The notes under the pieces: model-generated
The model's input: only the letters and a program-made list of their open reading frames with translations
Told to the model about the DNA's origin: nothing
The model's database searches: none
Part shown: positions 1 through 8,911 of the stretch, in pieces
Layout: each line of letters starts with the position of its first letter
How positions within the stretch are numbered: the stretch's first letter is position 1
Position numbers and translations under genes: made by a program
Assembly (NCBI GenBank): GCA_035944135.1
Contig: DASZBM010000001.1
Coordinates: 496,001-560,000 of the forward strand
Reading direction: 5' to 3'
DNA from: Acidobacteriaceae bacterium
Lineage (GTDB): Bacteria > Acidobacteriota > Terriglobia > Terriglobales > Acidobacteriaceae
DNA length: 64,000 bases

Positions 1-246
1 CAGCGCGATCGTCCGGACCTCGTCGTGCTTGATCCTCCACGGGCGGGCGCGGGGATGGAAGTGTGCCAACTGCTGTCGCGACTCGCTCCGCCACAGATGG
101 TGTATGTCTCCTGCGATCCCGTTACTCTGGGCCGTGACCTCGCGGTTTTGCAGACGGTCTACACGATTGAAGCGCTGCATTCGGTCGATCTTTTTCCCCA
201 GACATATCACCAAGAGGCGGTAGTGAGGCTTCGGCGGCGCTCATGA
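1..246 (+). CDS. 23S rRNA/tRNA uracil-5-methyltransferase, C-terminal fragment (RumA/TrmA family)
   Basis: The reading frame is open from the first base, so the gene begins before the window and only about 81 C-terminal residues are seen. The segment LDPPRAG followed by VSCDPVTLGRDL is the signature of SAM-dependent RNA m5U methyltransferases (RlmC/RlmD/TrmA). The Cys of SCDP is the family nucleophile that attacks C6 of the target uridine. The protein ends in VVRLRRRS, a usual family C-terminus. Which uridine is modified cannot be told without the N-terminal TRAM and Fe-S region. The next gene, comEC, starts 20 bp downstream on the same strand. Confidence 0.88.
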   Translation, partial: QRDRPDLVVLDPPRAGAGMEVCQLLSRLAPPQMVYVSCDPVTLGRDLAVLQTVYTIEALHSVDLFPQTYHQEAVVRLRRRS

Positions 247-265
247 CACACTGAAGGCACACTCC

Positions 266-3004
266 GTGGAATCGGAGTGTCTTCTCATGCAGGCAGTCGG
301 GACTCCCAAACACTGGATGGACTCGCCGCCAGCCGTCGATCCACCTCAGTTGCGGGGTGGTCCGATGTTGGCTGCTGCACTCTGCTTCGCCGCCGGCGAT
401 CTGATTGCGCGCCGATGGCAGCCGCCAGCGTTGTTGGCCACTTCCTTTGCGTTGCTCGTGTTGCTCGCAATCATCAGCCTGGTGTGGTGGCGGCGCATAG
501 CAGTAGTTCCCGTCCTGGCGCTCTGGGTCGTCGTTGGCTGCATATGCGCGCAGGTTCAACTGCCGATCTCCCGGCAATCAGAACTCACCAGGTACGCAGA
601 CGGATTGAGTCGCACGGTGCGCGGGCGAGTAATGCGAGTGCGGGAGCTTCCTCCTGAAAATTCTTCTCAAGACCAGGTGAACGATTTCCCGTGGGCGCTC
701 GGCCCCGGCGCATGGGAACAGATCAGCGGGGAGCCACATCGCTCGGTTGATCTCAATGTGGAGGCAGTCGAAGATGTCGCGCCTGACGTCTCCGAGATGC
801 GACCAGTGAACGGAGGGCTTCGCGTCACTCTGATGGACGCAGACCCTGCACTCGAATGCGGCGATGTCATCGAAGTGCCGTTGCGCCTCCGTGTTCCGGA
901 TACATATCGCGATCCGGGAGCATGGTCTTACTCCGATTACCTGCTCGGCCAGGGCATCGGCGCTCTTGCATCTGCTCATACGCAGAGACTCCATATCGTT
1001 GACCACGCACGGGGAGCCTGGAGTTGCCGTCTCGCAGCGGCGCAGAGCTGGGCTTCGAGTCGCTTGCAGAAGCTGAGTGCTCCCACCCCGGCGCGGTCGC
1101 CCGCGTGGATGCAACCTAATTCAGACGACACAGCTATGCTCAGCGCCATGCTCGTGGGCGACCGGACGCAGCTCACAACAGACTTGCGTGCAGGATTCGA
1201 GCGCACCGGCACCTTTCATCTGTTCGTCGTTTCCGGTCTGCACATCGTGCTGCTGATCGGCGGACTATTGTGGCTGTTGCGAAAGACGAGGATGCGAGAG
1301 GGAGCAGCCGTGACCATCGCATTGAGTCTTGGACTGCTGTTCGCTCTACTGACCGGTTTTGGCGCGCCTGTGCAACGTGCGCTGGGGATGACTGCAGCCT
1401 ATCTACTCGCACGATTATTTGGCCGGGACACCGGCCCGCTGAACGCGCTCGGCATCGCCGCGGCCATCATTCTTGCCATCGATCCGCGGGCACTATTCGA
1501 AGCCAGCTTCCAGATGACAACGCTAGTCATTATTGCGGCTGCCGGGCTCGCACGGCCTGTCGAGGCGCGCAGTTTCCATCCGCATGCGCGTGCACTGCGC
1601 AATCTGGACACGATCGCGCTGGATGCCAACATTCATCCGCGAGTTGCGCAATTACGCGTTCGGCTGCGGATGTTCGGACAGCTGTGCGCGTCGTTGCTTC
1701 ATCCCCGCCTGCGGAATCTTCCACTTTGGCTTGGCCGCGGAATGGCCGGCGTGGCCGGCGCCGTTCTATTCGGCGTTGCCGTGGAGATTTGCATGGTTCT
1801 GCCAATGGCAACCTACTTCCACCGCGCAACACTGCTCGCGCTTCCCACAAATTTGCTGCTTGTCCCGCTCATCGCTGCCCTATTGGCTCTGACCATACTT
1901 ACGTTCTGCACGTCACTCATCAGCATCTCTGTTGCGCGTGTTCCCGCGGCCTGCACCGCTGCACTCATTCACCTGATTCGCGGAACTGTTGATCGAATCG
2001 GCCACGTGAGTGTGGCCGACCTGCGCGTTCCTGCGCCATCTCCTGCACTCGTGTTTGTTGCCTCCACAGCGATTGTGCTGGCTTGCATTGCTCTTCGGAT
2101 GCGGTCGCGTGCGTGGCTCGTCGCCGCGTGTATTTCAATCGTTGCGGCTCCCGTTGTCGCGCTTTGGCCCACGCCGCCGAGAGTTCATCCAGGTGTGCTG
2201 GAGGTCACCGCGATAGATGTCGGCCAGGGTGACTCTCTGCTCGTTGTCTCGCCGCAAGGAGGAACGCTTCTCGTTGACGCCGGCGGTCCCGTCGGTCAAG
2301 CGGCTTCGAACTCGCGCTGGGATGTGGGTGAAGAGGTTGTCGCGCCTTACCTCTGGTCGCGGCACATCCGACGCCTCGATGCAGTGATGCTCACGCATGC
2401 GCACAGCGATCATATGGGCGGCATGCCTGCGATACTGCGCGATTTGCATCCGCGGGAGCTCTGGATCAGCATCGAACCGCGTCAGGCGCCAGCGATGCGC
2501 TCCTTGCTCGCAGAGGCAAAGGGACTGGGCATTACGGTACGCAGCTTCCATGCCGGCGACAGCTTCGACTGGAGCGGCGTGCACGCGGATGTTCTCTCTC
2601 CTGAACTGGGCTACAGCAATCCAGGTGCCCCGAAGAATGATGACTCCCTGGTGATGCGTCTGGCATATGACAGAGGCAGCGTGCTGCTGGAGGGCGATGC
2701 GGAGTGGAGCAGCGAGGCAGATATGGTGCTGGATCATCGAGTTGCACCCTCCACGCTGCTCAAGGTTGGACATCACGGCAGCAAGACCTCAACGGCGGAT
2801 GCCTTTCTTGCAGCCGTTGCGCCGCGCGTGGCGGTAATCAGTGTTGGCACCCATAACACCTTTGGTCACCCACGATGGGAGGTGCTGAATAGACTTGAGC
2901 AGGCCCATGTGCCGACCTGGCGCACCGACCGCGAAGGTGCCGAGACCTTCCTGATCTCGCCAAACGGCAGCATCTCGACGCTCTCGGCAGCGTCCAATCC
3001 TTAA
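266..3004 (+). CDS. comEC: ComEC/Rec2-type DNA uptake channel with metallo-beta-lactamase domain
   Basis: This 912-residue protein has the three-part build of ComEC: an N-terminal soluble region with membrane anchors, a central Competence domain (GTFHLFVVSGLHIVLL near residue 315, then many hydrophobic segments), and a C-terminal metallo-beta-lactamase-like domain with LTHAHSDHMGG near residue 710 and GHHGSKTS near 833. The family carries single-stranded DNA across the inner membrane during natural transformation; the C-terminal domain is thought to degrade the non-transported strand. Start: GTG with GAAGG 8 nt upstream; an in-frame ATG at 287 is an alternative. No other competence gene is in the window. 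Confidence 0.93.
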   Translation: MESECLLMQAVGTPKHWMDSPPAVDPPQLRGGPMLAAALCFAAGDLIARRWQPPALLATSFALLVLLAIISLVWWRRIAVVPVLALWVVVGCICAQVQLPISRQSELTRYADGLSRTVRGRVMRVRELPPENSSQDQVNDFPWALGPGAWEQISGEPHRSVDLNVEAVEDVAPDVSEMRPVNGGLRVTLMDADPALECGDVIEVPLRLRVPDTYRDPGAWSYSDYLLGQGIGALASAHTQRLHIVDHARGAWSCRLAAAQSWASSRLQKLSAPTPARSPAWMQPNSDDTAMLSAMLVGDRTQLTTDLRAGFERTGTFHLFVVSGLHIVLLIGGLLWLLRKTRMREGAAVTIALSLGLLFALLTGFGAPVQRALGMTAAYLLARLFGRDTGPLNALGIAAAIILAIDPRALFEASFQMTTLVIIAAAGLARPVEARSFHPHARALRNLDTIALDANIHPRVAQLRVRLRMFGQLCASLLHPRLRNLPLWLGRGMAGVAGAVLFGVAVEICMVLPMATYFHRATLLALPTNLLLVPLIAALLALTILTFCTSLISISVARVPAACTAALIHLIRGTVDRIGHVSVADLRVPAPSPALVFVASTAIVLACIALRMRSRAWLVAACISIVAAPVVALWPTPPRVHPGVLEVTAIDVGQGDSLLVVSPQGGTLLVDAGGPVGQAASNSRWDVGEEVVAPYLWSRHIRRLDAVMLTHAHSDHMGGMPAILRDLHPRELWISIEPRQAPAMRSLLAEAKGLGITVRSFHAGDSFDWSGVHADVLSPELGYSNPGAPKNDDSLVMRLAYDRGSVLLEGDAEWSSEADMVLDHRVAPSTLLKVGHHGSKTSTADAFLAAVAPRVAVISVGTHNTFGHPRWEVLNRLEQAHVPTWRTDREGAETFLISPNGSISTLSAASNP

Positions 3005-3031
3005 GCCCGCAGTGGCAGCAAGGAGTTCGCA

Positions 3032-3337
3032 TTGAGCAAATCGATCGATCCGCAGCCCACCGGCAATACACCCGCGCCCGATGCTTCCCGGCCTCAACTC
3101 ACCCATGACGCTGTGGGCGACGAGACCAGATTGATTCGTCGGATGCAGATGATGATGAACATGGTCATGCAGGTGATCGCACAGGATGGAACGCTGACGA
3201 TCGAAGACGCTTCGCAAATGATCGCGGATGCGCGCACGGCTGCGCTGGCGATGTTCCCGGGCAAGGAACTTGCCTATGACCTCATCTGGCGTCCGCGATT
3301 TCAGCGGCTTATGCGCGAGCGCTTTCGGCTGATGTGA
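3032..3337 (+). CDS. small hypothetical protein
   Basis: A 101-residue protein with a disordered, Pro-rich first third and a helical remainder containing a Met-rich stretch (RRMQMMMNMVMQV). I do not recognise a family. The start is a TTG at 3032, chosen because AGGAG lies 6 nt upstream at 3021-3025 and no better start is near. The gene sits 27 bp after comEC in the same direction and may be cotranscribed with it. It ends only 6 bp before the convergent lipoprotein gene. The regular length and clear ribosome binding site favour a real gene. Confidence 0.6.
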   Translation: MSKSIDPQPTGNTPAPDASRPQLTHDAVGDETRLIRRMQMMMNMVMQVIAQDGTLTIEDASQMIADARTAALAMFPGKELAYDLIWRPRFQRLMRERFRLM

Positions 3338-3343
3338 CCGGGC

Positions 3344-5248
3344 TTACGGTACGCGGACCGGACCAAGCATCGGAGTCTTGACTGGCGCAGCCAGACCGAT
3401 GAACTCCGTCAGTGTGTTGCTGGCGTAGTTCGATACCCAGATGTTCCCCGCCGCATCGATTGCAATGGAATATGGTTCGAGAAGCTTTGCATCGGCTCCC
3501 CATCCCGCGCTGGGCGAGAGAAGTTGACCGGGGGTCGTGCTCGAGGCAGCGGCAAACTCGGCGAGCGTAGAGCCGCGCTCACTCGCCACCCATGCAGTGC
3601 CGTTGCCATCAACGGCGATTGCCCGTGGCGCATTCAGGGCACCCCCGGTGTATCCGGTTCCGGAGAGAACCATTCCGGCCGGAGAGACCAGGCCGACGCT
3701 GTTCGCATAGAAGTTCGCCGACCAGACATTGTCCGCGCTGTCGACGGCTACGCTGGCCGGTCCCTGCCCTACGACAAAATCTGTAGATGCAGATCCGTCC
3801 GCGATCACGCGTGTGATTGTGTTGCTTGACTGGTTCGCAACATAAGCATTGCACTTCGAGTCAGTAGCAATCGCCGAAGGAAATTCAAGACTCGCAGACG
3901 TATAACCTGCTGTCCCGGACAAGGCCGATCCGTTGCTGCTCAACAGGGTGATATGCGAATTGCCGTAATCGACGATCCAGGCGACTCCGCTCGTATCGAA
4001 TGCGACGGCGATCGGGAAGTTCAGACCGCCGTTCACATACTGCCCGGAGGAGCTACCGCTATTGTTCAGCAGCGTCAGGGAGCCAAGTCCGTTATTTACG
4101 CTGCTCGCGCTTTCCTCATTTGCGATCCACGCCGTGTCGTTCACATCTACGGCACCGCCGTAGCTGTTCTGTAGGCCGTTCCCTGTGATGCCTTGGGGGA
4201 ATATCGGAGTGCCAGCGTTTGAAAACAGGCTTGCGCTTCCAAAGTAATTCGCCACCCACACATTCCCCTGCGAATCGATCGAAAGCGAAGATGGCCCGTT
4301 CATGCCTCCTCCGCTGTAAGTTGCGAAGAGAGTCCAATCGCTCGGTGCCGCGCTCAGTGCGGGCGAGTACGAAGCCGATCCGCCAGTCAATCCGTAGATT
4401 GTCGCCACATTTGCCCCGGGCGATCTGGCGATGTTCATCGCCGCATCAAGAGTGTTCGTCGGAGCCCCGCCATTTCCCGAGGACGCCGCAAAAAGCTGCG
4501 TACACGCCGTGCTTGAGGAGCTACTCGCTACCACGCAACCATTCATGACGTTCGCGAGCGCGTTGATTTTCGTTGTGGGAGCCGTTCCCGATGCCGGAAA
4601 AGAAACGCCCGGAGTCTTGCCAGTTGCGGGATTCACCAGGTTCAACGCGGTCGCAGCACCGAGGCCCATCCCGCTGCTGTTGGTCGCCGTTGCTCCTATT
4701 TGTCCTCCGCTGCCCATGAACGGAGCGAGTGCCCACACGCTCGCGACCGTAGTGGCTTCGTCGATGACCACCCCTGCTCCACTCTTAACCGCAGAGCAGC
4801 TACCCAACACTGATGCCAGCGCTATCGCGCTGTTTGAGGAATCAAGACCGACAGCGGAACCTCCGCGCGCAACGAGATAGACGACCGAGTTGCTGTAAGG
4901 ACATGTGGTGTTCCCTGTTGTAAATGCCCCTGTGGAGTCCGTCGTGATTGGGGCGTTTAATAGGGCTGTTGGAGCGGAGCCGTTGCCCGTTGCGCCCGCA
5001 GCATAAAGCTGCACACTTGCACCGGCAATCGGCAAATTTCCAGCGCGTACAACTCCCGCGAAGCCAGACAACGTGTAGTTTTTCGTCGGAGCGGGTTGCG
5101 TTGGACTCGTTACGTTTATGGCCTTACAACTGTTCGGCTCGCTCGATCCGCCGGAACCGCCCGTGCCTCCCGTGTTGGTCGCAGTGGATCCGCAGCCCGC
5201 AATGCCGAGCATCGCTGCACCCAGCAAACTGAGGATCGTAAGTCGCAT
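3344..5248 (-). CDS. NHL/beta-propeller repeat lipoprotein
   Basis: A 634-residue secreted protein. From the ATG at 5248 it begins with a lipoprotein signal peptide (MRLTILSLLGAAMLGIAGC, lipobox IAGC, Cys19), followed by a Gly/Ser linker. The C-terminal half repeats the pattern 'P.SIAIDxxGNxWVANxxxNTLTEF', that is, NHL-type propeller blades (for example VWVANYFGS, AWIVDYGNS, IWVSNYASN). A longer frame extends 22 codons upstream but would bury the signal peptide. It lies 31 bp after the exosortase gene on the same strand and is probably cotranscribed. Its role is unknown; propellers of this type usually bind ligands or polymers outside the cell. Confidence 0.82.
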   Translation of the reverse strand: MRLTILSLLGAAMLGIAGCGSTATNTGGTGGSGGSSEPNSCKAINVTSPTQPAPTKNYTLSGFAGVVRAGNLPIAGASVQLYAAGATGNGSAPTALLNAPITTDSTGAFTTGNTTCPYSNSVVYLVARGGSAVGLDSSNSAIALASVLGSCSAVKSGAGVVIDEATTVASVWALAPFMGSGGQIGATATNSSGMGLGAATALNLVNPATGKTPGVSFPASGTAPTTKINALANVMNGCVVASSSSSTACTQLFAASSGNGGAPTNTLDAAMNIARSPGANVATIYGLTGGSASYSPALSAAPSDWTLFATYSGGGMNGPSSLSIDSQGNVWVANYFGSASLFSNAGTPIFPQGITGNGLQNSYGGAVDVNDTAWIANEESASSVNNGLGSLTLLNNSGSSSGQYVNGGLNFPIAVAFDTSGVAWIVDYGNSHITLLSSNGSALSGTAGYTSASLEFPSAIATDSKCNAYVANQSSNTITRVIADGSASTDFVVGQGPASVAVDSADNVWSANFYANSVGLVSPAGMVLSGTGYTGGALNAPRAIAVDGNGTAWVASERGSTLAEFAAASSTTPGQLLSPSAGWGADAKLLEPYSIAIDAAGNIWVSNYASNTLTEFIGLAAPVKTPMLGPVRVP

Positions 5249-5279
5249 CTGGCCCGTATTCCAGCGTGGGTAATGCTTC

Positions 5280-6935
5280 TCAGTGTTGGCGATACTGCTT
5301 CGTAAACGCAGCAAGATCGGCTCCGGAGAGAAATTGTGAGAGGCTCTGCGTAAGTTCCTTACGCGCCTGCGCTGTGCTGAGAGTTGCGTCTGGTGTTTCG
5401 GCGCGCAGCAGAATAGGAATTGGTCGCGCGGGATTTTGTGTCAGCAAATCGTGCGCGGCAGGACGGCTGTAGATCAGGCCAAAGCGGGTTCGATCCGTCG
5501 CTGTTTCACTGCAGACAGCACCGGTGCAGACTGTCGCTGCCTCAAGATATTGCGTCGCGCCATCATTGAAGAGTGATGCGCTGACTGGCACTATCCCGTC
5601 CGGAGTTAAGAGATTCAGCGGACCATGCCATATCCAGTTTTCTCCACGCGCAGCATGACAGATGAGGGTGTCATGCGCGCCGAGAGTCGGCGAAACTCCG
5701 ATGGCCACTACCGGGTTTCCGCTGCCTTGGATGTACTCCGCCCAATGAAAGAGTATGGGGCCTGTCATAAGGGACTCGTTCCACTCGCGCTGGAGCTTGT
5801 ACGTTCCTACTTGCTGCGGAAACACACCCGTCCCGCGCACGAACGCAGAGGATGAACTTGCCGGCCGCAACATCGCTCGCGCGTAGCTCACGCTGCCCAT
5901 CGTGATCAGCAGCATGAACGCTCCGCAACGGAATATCAGCGACGGCACGCGAGAGATCGGAGCAACGAATGGATTTGAATGGGCAAGCCGTGGCAGCCGA
6001 AGGTTGCACTGCGGGCTCCAGCGCGAAAGAGCAGCGAACAGCAGCAGCGTCGCACTGAAGAACAGACACGCTCCCAGGATGTAATCGCCCATCGCCGCAT
6101 GATCTTGCAGCCAGGGAAACCGCAGCGCCAATACGTAGTAGAAGACAAGGCCGCAAAGGCGCACGAAGTTGAATACATACGCCAGGAGAACTGCTGCCAG
6201 GGTCAGAAGCGCCCACTGACACGCGCGGAGGCGATACAAATACCCGGCGATCAGCGCGATGAATCCCATCGCGACCGCGCCGCGAATGCCATTGCATCCG
6301 GGCGCGATGAACATGCCGAACTTCGGCGTGAACATCAGGCTGAGCTGATCTGGAGTGAGCGCCTGACCAAGTGCATGCGCGAAGCTGCGCGCGACCATTG
6401 CCGACACGTGCTGCAGCGGCAGGTCGATATACCTGTTGAACACGTGCGGGACCGGATTGACGAACCACATCAGCGCTACCGGGAACCAGGCGGCGCGCAG
6501 CAAACTCACGCCGCCAAACAGCAGCACGAACCCGGCAGTGTATGCCACCGCCACGAGCGAGTGCGGCGGAAGAACAATAGTCCACGATGGCGACAGCACC
6601 AGCTCAATGACCGCCTGGTCGCGCACATGCACCATTGCGATCGTCGCGGCGAGAACGGCGAGTCCCCACCAGCTCCCTCGCAGCGTCCATCCAAGCGACC
6701 GCCACACGCGCAGAATCAGGATGATGCTGACGATCGGAATGAGTGCACCGATCGACTTCAGCGGATCGTTCATCCACATGGCCCACAACGCGCTGCAGGT
6801 CGACCTGATGGCAAACAGGCCGAGGACGCCCAATGCGACCGAGAGTGCCACTGCAGTAGTGATCCGCAGACGGTCTGACGCTTGCTCTTCGCGGACCTGT
6901 GGCTCCGCAGAGGCTGTCAGAGGTGCTGTGGACAT
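5280..6935 (-). CDS. exosortase (XrtJ-like) with C-terminal EpsI-like region
   Basis: Residues 25-330 form a polytopic membrane domain with the exosortase signature: APGCNGIRGA carries the presumed nucleophile Cys214, with Arg259 in FNFVRLCG and His279 in LQDHAAMG as candidates for the other catalytic positions. Residues about 340-551 form a non-membrane region resembling EpsI (FPQQVGTYKLQREW, then VVAIGVSPTLGAHDTLICHAARGE). Exosortases process and sort proteins with a C-terminal signal to the cell surface, often along with exopolysaccharide export. Acidobacteria carry a form named XrtJ; I assign this from architecture and organism. No protein in the window ends in a recognisable PEP-CTERM signal. 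Confidence 0.85.
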   Translation of the reverse strand: MSTAPLTASAEPQVREEQASDRLRITTAVALSVALGVLGLFAIRSTCSALWAMWMNDPLKSIGALIPIVSIILILRVWRSLGWTLRGSWWGLAVLAATIAMVHVRDQAVIELVLSPSWTIVLPPHSLVAVAYTAGFVLLFGGVSLLRAAWFPVALMWFVNPVPHVFNRYIDLPLQHVSAMVARSFAHALGQALTPDQLSLMFTPKFGMFIAPGCNGIRGAVAMGFIALIAGYLYRLRACQWALLTLAAVLLAYVFNFVRLCGLVFYYVLALRFPWLQDHAAMGDYILGACLFFSATLLLFAALSRWSPQCNLRLPRLAHSNPFVAPISRVPSLIFRCGAFMLLITMGSVSYARAMLRPASSSSAFVRGTGVFPQQVGTYKLQREWNESLMTGPILFHWAEYIQGSGNPVVAIGVSPTLGAHDTLICHAARGENWIWHGPLNLLTPDGIVPVSASLFNDGATQYLEAATVCTGAVCSETATDRTRFGLIYSRPAAHDLLTQNPARPIPILLRAETPDATLSTAQARKELTQSLSQFLSGADLAAFTKQYRQH

Positions 6936-6999
6936 GCATAGATTCTACCGCCCATGCAGCCGTACGCGAGCCGTCGTTCTCAGCGGGACGATTGCGATT

Positions 7000-8055
7000 T
7001 CAGGCGCCGTGCACAGATGCCTGCCGTTCCGAGTGCCCGGAGAGTTCCGAAGCACGAGCCTCCGCGTACGCCGCCGCGCCCAGCAACGCGCACGTGTCAT
7101 CCAGAATCACGCGCACCGGAATCGTATCGAGCAGCGGTGACATCCGGCCCTTATCCAGAAACGCGTGCATGAACCCGCCATTTGACAGGAACTTGAGGAT
7201 CTTCGGCGCGATTCCACCGCCGAGATAGATGCCGCCTAACGCCAGCAATTTCAGCGCAAGGTTCCCCGCCTCGGCGCCATACGCTGATGCGACGAGTTCG
7301 ATCGTGCGAACGCAGATCTCGCTCGATCCGTCGTCCGCACAGGAGCCGATAACAGCGTTCGGGTCTTCATTGCTCATGCGGTCGCGGAGCCACGCCGGCT
7401 CGTCCATCTTCTGATCATCGCGGAGAAACTCGTAGACATTCTGCATCCCGATACCGGAGACCACACGCTCCGTGCTGACGCGGCCGTTCAGCTTTCGACG
7501 CAGATAGTTCAGCAGCGAAATCTCGGTTTCGTTGCGCGCTGCAAAGTCACCGTGACCACCCTCTGAAGGAATCGGCAGGTGCCGCCGCAGAATGGGATCC
7601 CAGATCAACAGGCATTCGCCCAATCCTGTCCCCGCCGCAATCAGGCCGCGATGTCCAACCGAACTCGCGTCACCTGCATGCAACGTAAATATCTTGTCGT
7701 GTGCGACTTCGGTGATGCCGTAGCCGTTCGCTTCCAGATCATTAATCAGGAAGATGTGCTGAATACCAAGCGATCGCTGCAGGTCGCGAGCATCAAGCGT
7801 CCAGGGCAGGTTCGTGAGCTTCAGTCGTCCGTCGCGCACTGGTCCTGGACAGCCAAAACACGACGCTATGATCTGATCGCGCACATCCGGCCGTCCGCTC
7901 TTCTCGGGCGAAAGAAATGTCTTCACCACGTCATCGAGGCACGCGAACTCGGCTGCCGGAAACTTCTCGTCACGCACCGGCGACAGCTTGCCCGCGACGA
8001 AGTTGTACAGCGCCAGATGAACCTTGGTCCCACCGACATCCCCAGCCAGAATCAT
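7000..8055 (-). CDS. glk: glucokinase
   Basis: A 351-residue protein opening with ILAGDVGGTKVHLALY, the ATP phosphate-1 loop of the hexokinase/actin fold in bacterial glucokinases (Glk family). LINDLEANGYGI is the region holding the catalytic Asp, and LIAAGTGLGECLL is the adenosine-side loop. It phosphorylates glucose to glucose-6-phosphate, feeding zwf just upstream in the same transcript. It is the last gene of gnd-zwf-pgl-glk, with 23 bp between it and pgl. The length is slightly above the usual 320-340 residues because of a C-terminal tail. Confidence 0.93.
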   Translation of the reverse strand: MILAGDVGGTKVHLALYNFVAGKLSPVRDEKFPAAEFACLDDVVKTFLSPEKSGRPDVRDQIIASCFGCPGPVRDGRLKLTNLPWTLDARDLQRSLGIQHIFLINDLEANGYGITEVAHDKIFTLHAGDASSVGHRGLIAAGTGLGECLLIWDPILRRHLPIPSEGGHGDFAARNETEISLLNYLRRKLNGRVSTERVVSGIGMQNVYEFLRDDQKMDEPAWLRDRMSNEDPNAVIGSCADDGSSEICVRTIELVASAYGAEAGNLALKLLALGGIYLGGGIAPKILKFLSNGGFMHAFLDKGRMSPLLDTIPVRVILDDTCALLGAAAYAEARASELSGHSERQASVHGA

Positions 8056-8078
8056 GCGCTCTCAACTCTCCTGCACTG

Positions 8079-8888
8079 CTAAATCTCCAGCGTGCCAACT
8101 CGATAGCCCTTCGACTCAGCGACCTCAGCGGCCGGCGGCAGCTTCGCCGCCGCGTCCTGATCCAGCAGAAAGAGCAGCTTACCATTCGATGGTCGAATCA
8201 GTTGAGACGGGAGCCTCTCGGGATCGCGAGGCCCAGTGAGAACCTCGGCGAGAACATCCGTTTTCCCCGAGCCTTCCACCTGAAACGCGACCTCAGCGGC
8301 CTGGTTGATGACCGGCCAGGTCAGCGTAATCCTCCACGTCTCTTTCTGTGGCACATGGTTCGCCACCACCAGGCGGCCGATCTCATTGAGCGCTTCCGTG
8401 TGCGGGAAGAGCGAAGCCGTGTGCCCATCCGGCCCCATGCCGAGCACAACGAGATCAAACGCGGGCGACTCAGCGCCCTCAAGCCGCATCACGTTGCGCA
8501 ACGTGCTCTCGTAGCGGGATGCCGCCTCTTCCGGGTCGAGCTCGCCCTCCATGCGGAAGACGTTCGCCTCGGGGATCGGCACCTTCTTCAGCAGCATCTC
8601 GCGGCAGACGCCATAATTTGACTCTGGATGATCTGGCGGAACGCACCGCTCGTCTACCCAGAACAGCTGCAGTTTGTCCCACGGCACTGTCGCCAAAAAC
8701 GGCTGCGCCGGATCAGCCAGCAATTTGAAGGTAGATTGTGGCGTCGAGCCACCGGAGATTGCGATTCTCGCGACCCCGCGGGAAGCAACCGCCTGCTCTA
8801 CTCTGGTCGCAAACAGATGTGCCGAGGCCAGCGCCATCGCGGCGGCCGATGGCCACACCTGGTAAGTGACGGTTACAGGACGAGGCAT
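8079..8888 (-). CDS. pgl: 6-phosphogluconolactonase
   Basis: A 269-residue protein of the DevB/NagB-like 6-phosphogluconolactonase family. Visible motifs are IAISGGSTPQSTFKLLA, the phosphate-binding loop; LQLFWVDERCVPPDHPESNYG, the conserved DERxVPxxxxxSN block; and LVVLGMGPDGHTASLFPHT, the catalytic segment. It hydrolyses 6-phosphogluconolactone made by the G6P dehydrogenase encoded just upstream (23 bp gap). Start: ATG at 8888. Confidence 0.94.
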   Translation of the reverse strand: MPRPVTVTYQVWPSAAAMALASAHLFATRVEQAVASRGVARIAISGGSTPQSTFKLLADPAQPFLATVPWDKLQLFWVDERCVPPDHPESNYGVCREMLLKKVPIPEANVFRMEGELDPEEAASRYESTLRNVMRLEGAESPAFDLVVLGMGPDGHTASLFPHTEALNEIGRLVVANHVPQKETWRITLTWPVINQAAEVAFQVEGSGKTDVLAEVLTGPRDPERLPSQLIRPSNGKLLFLLDQDAAAKLPPAAEVAESKGYRVGTLEI

Positions 8889-8911
8889 GATTCTCCCAAT
8901 CGTTCGATGGC

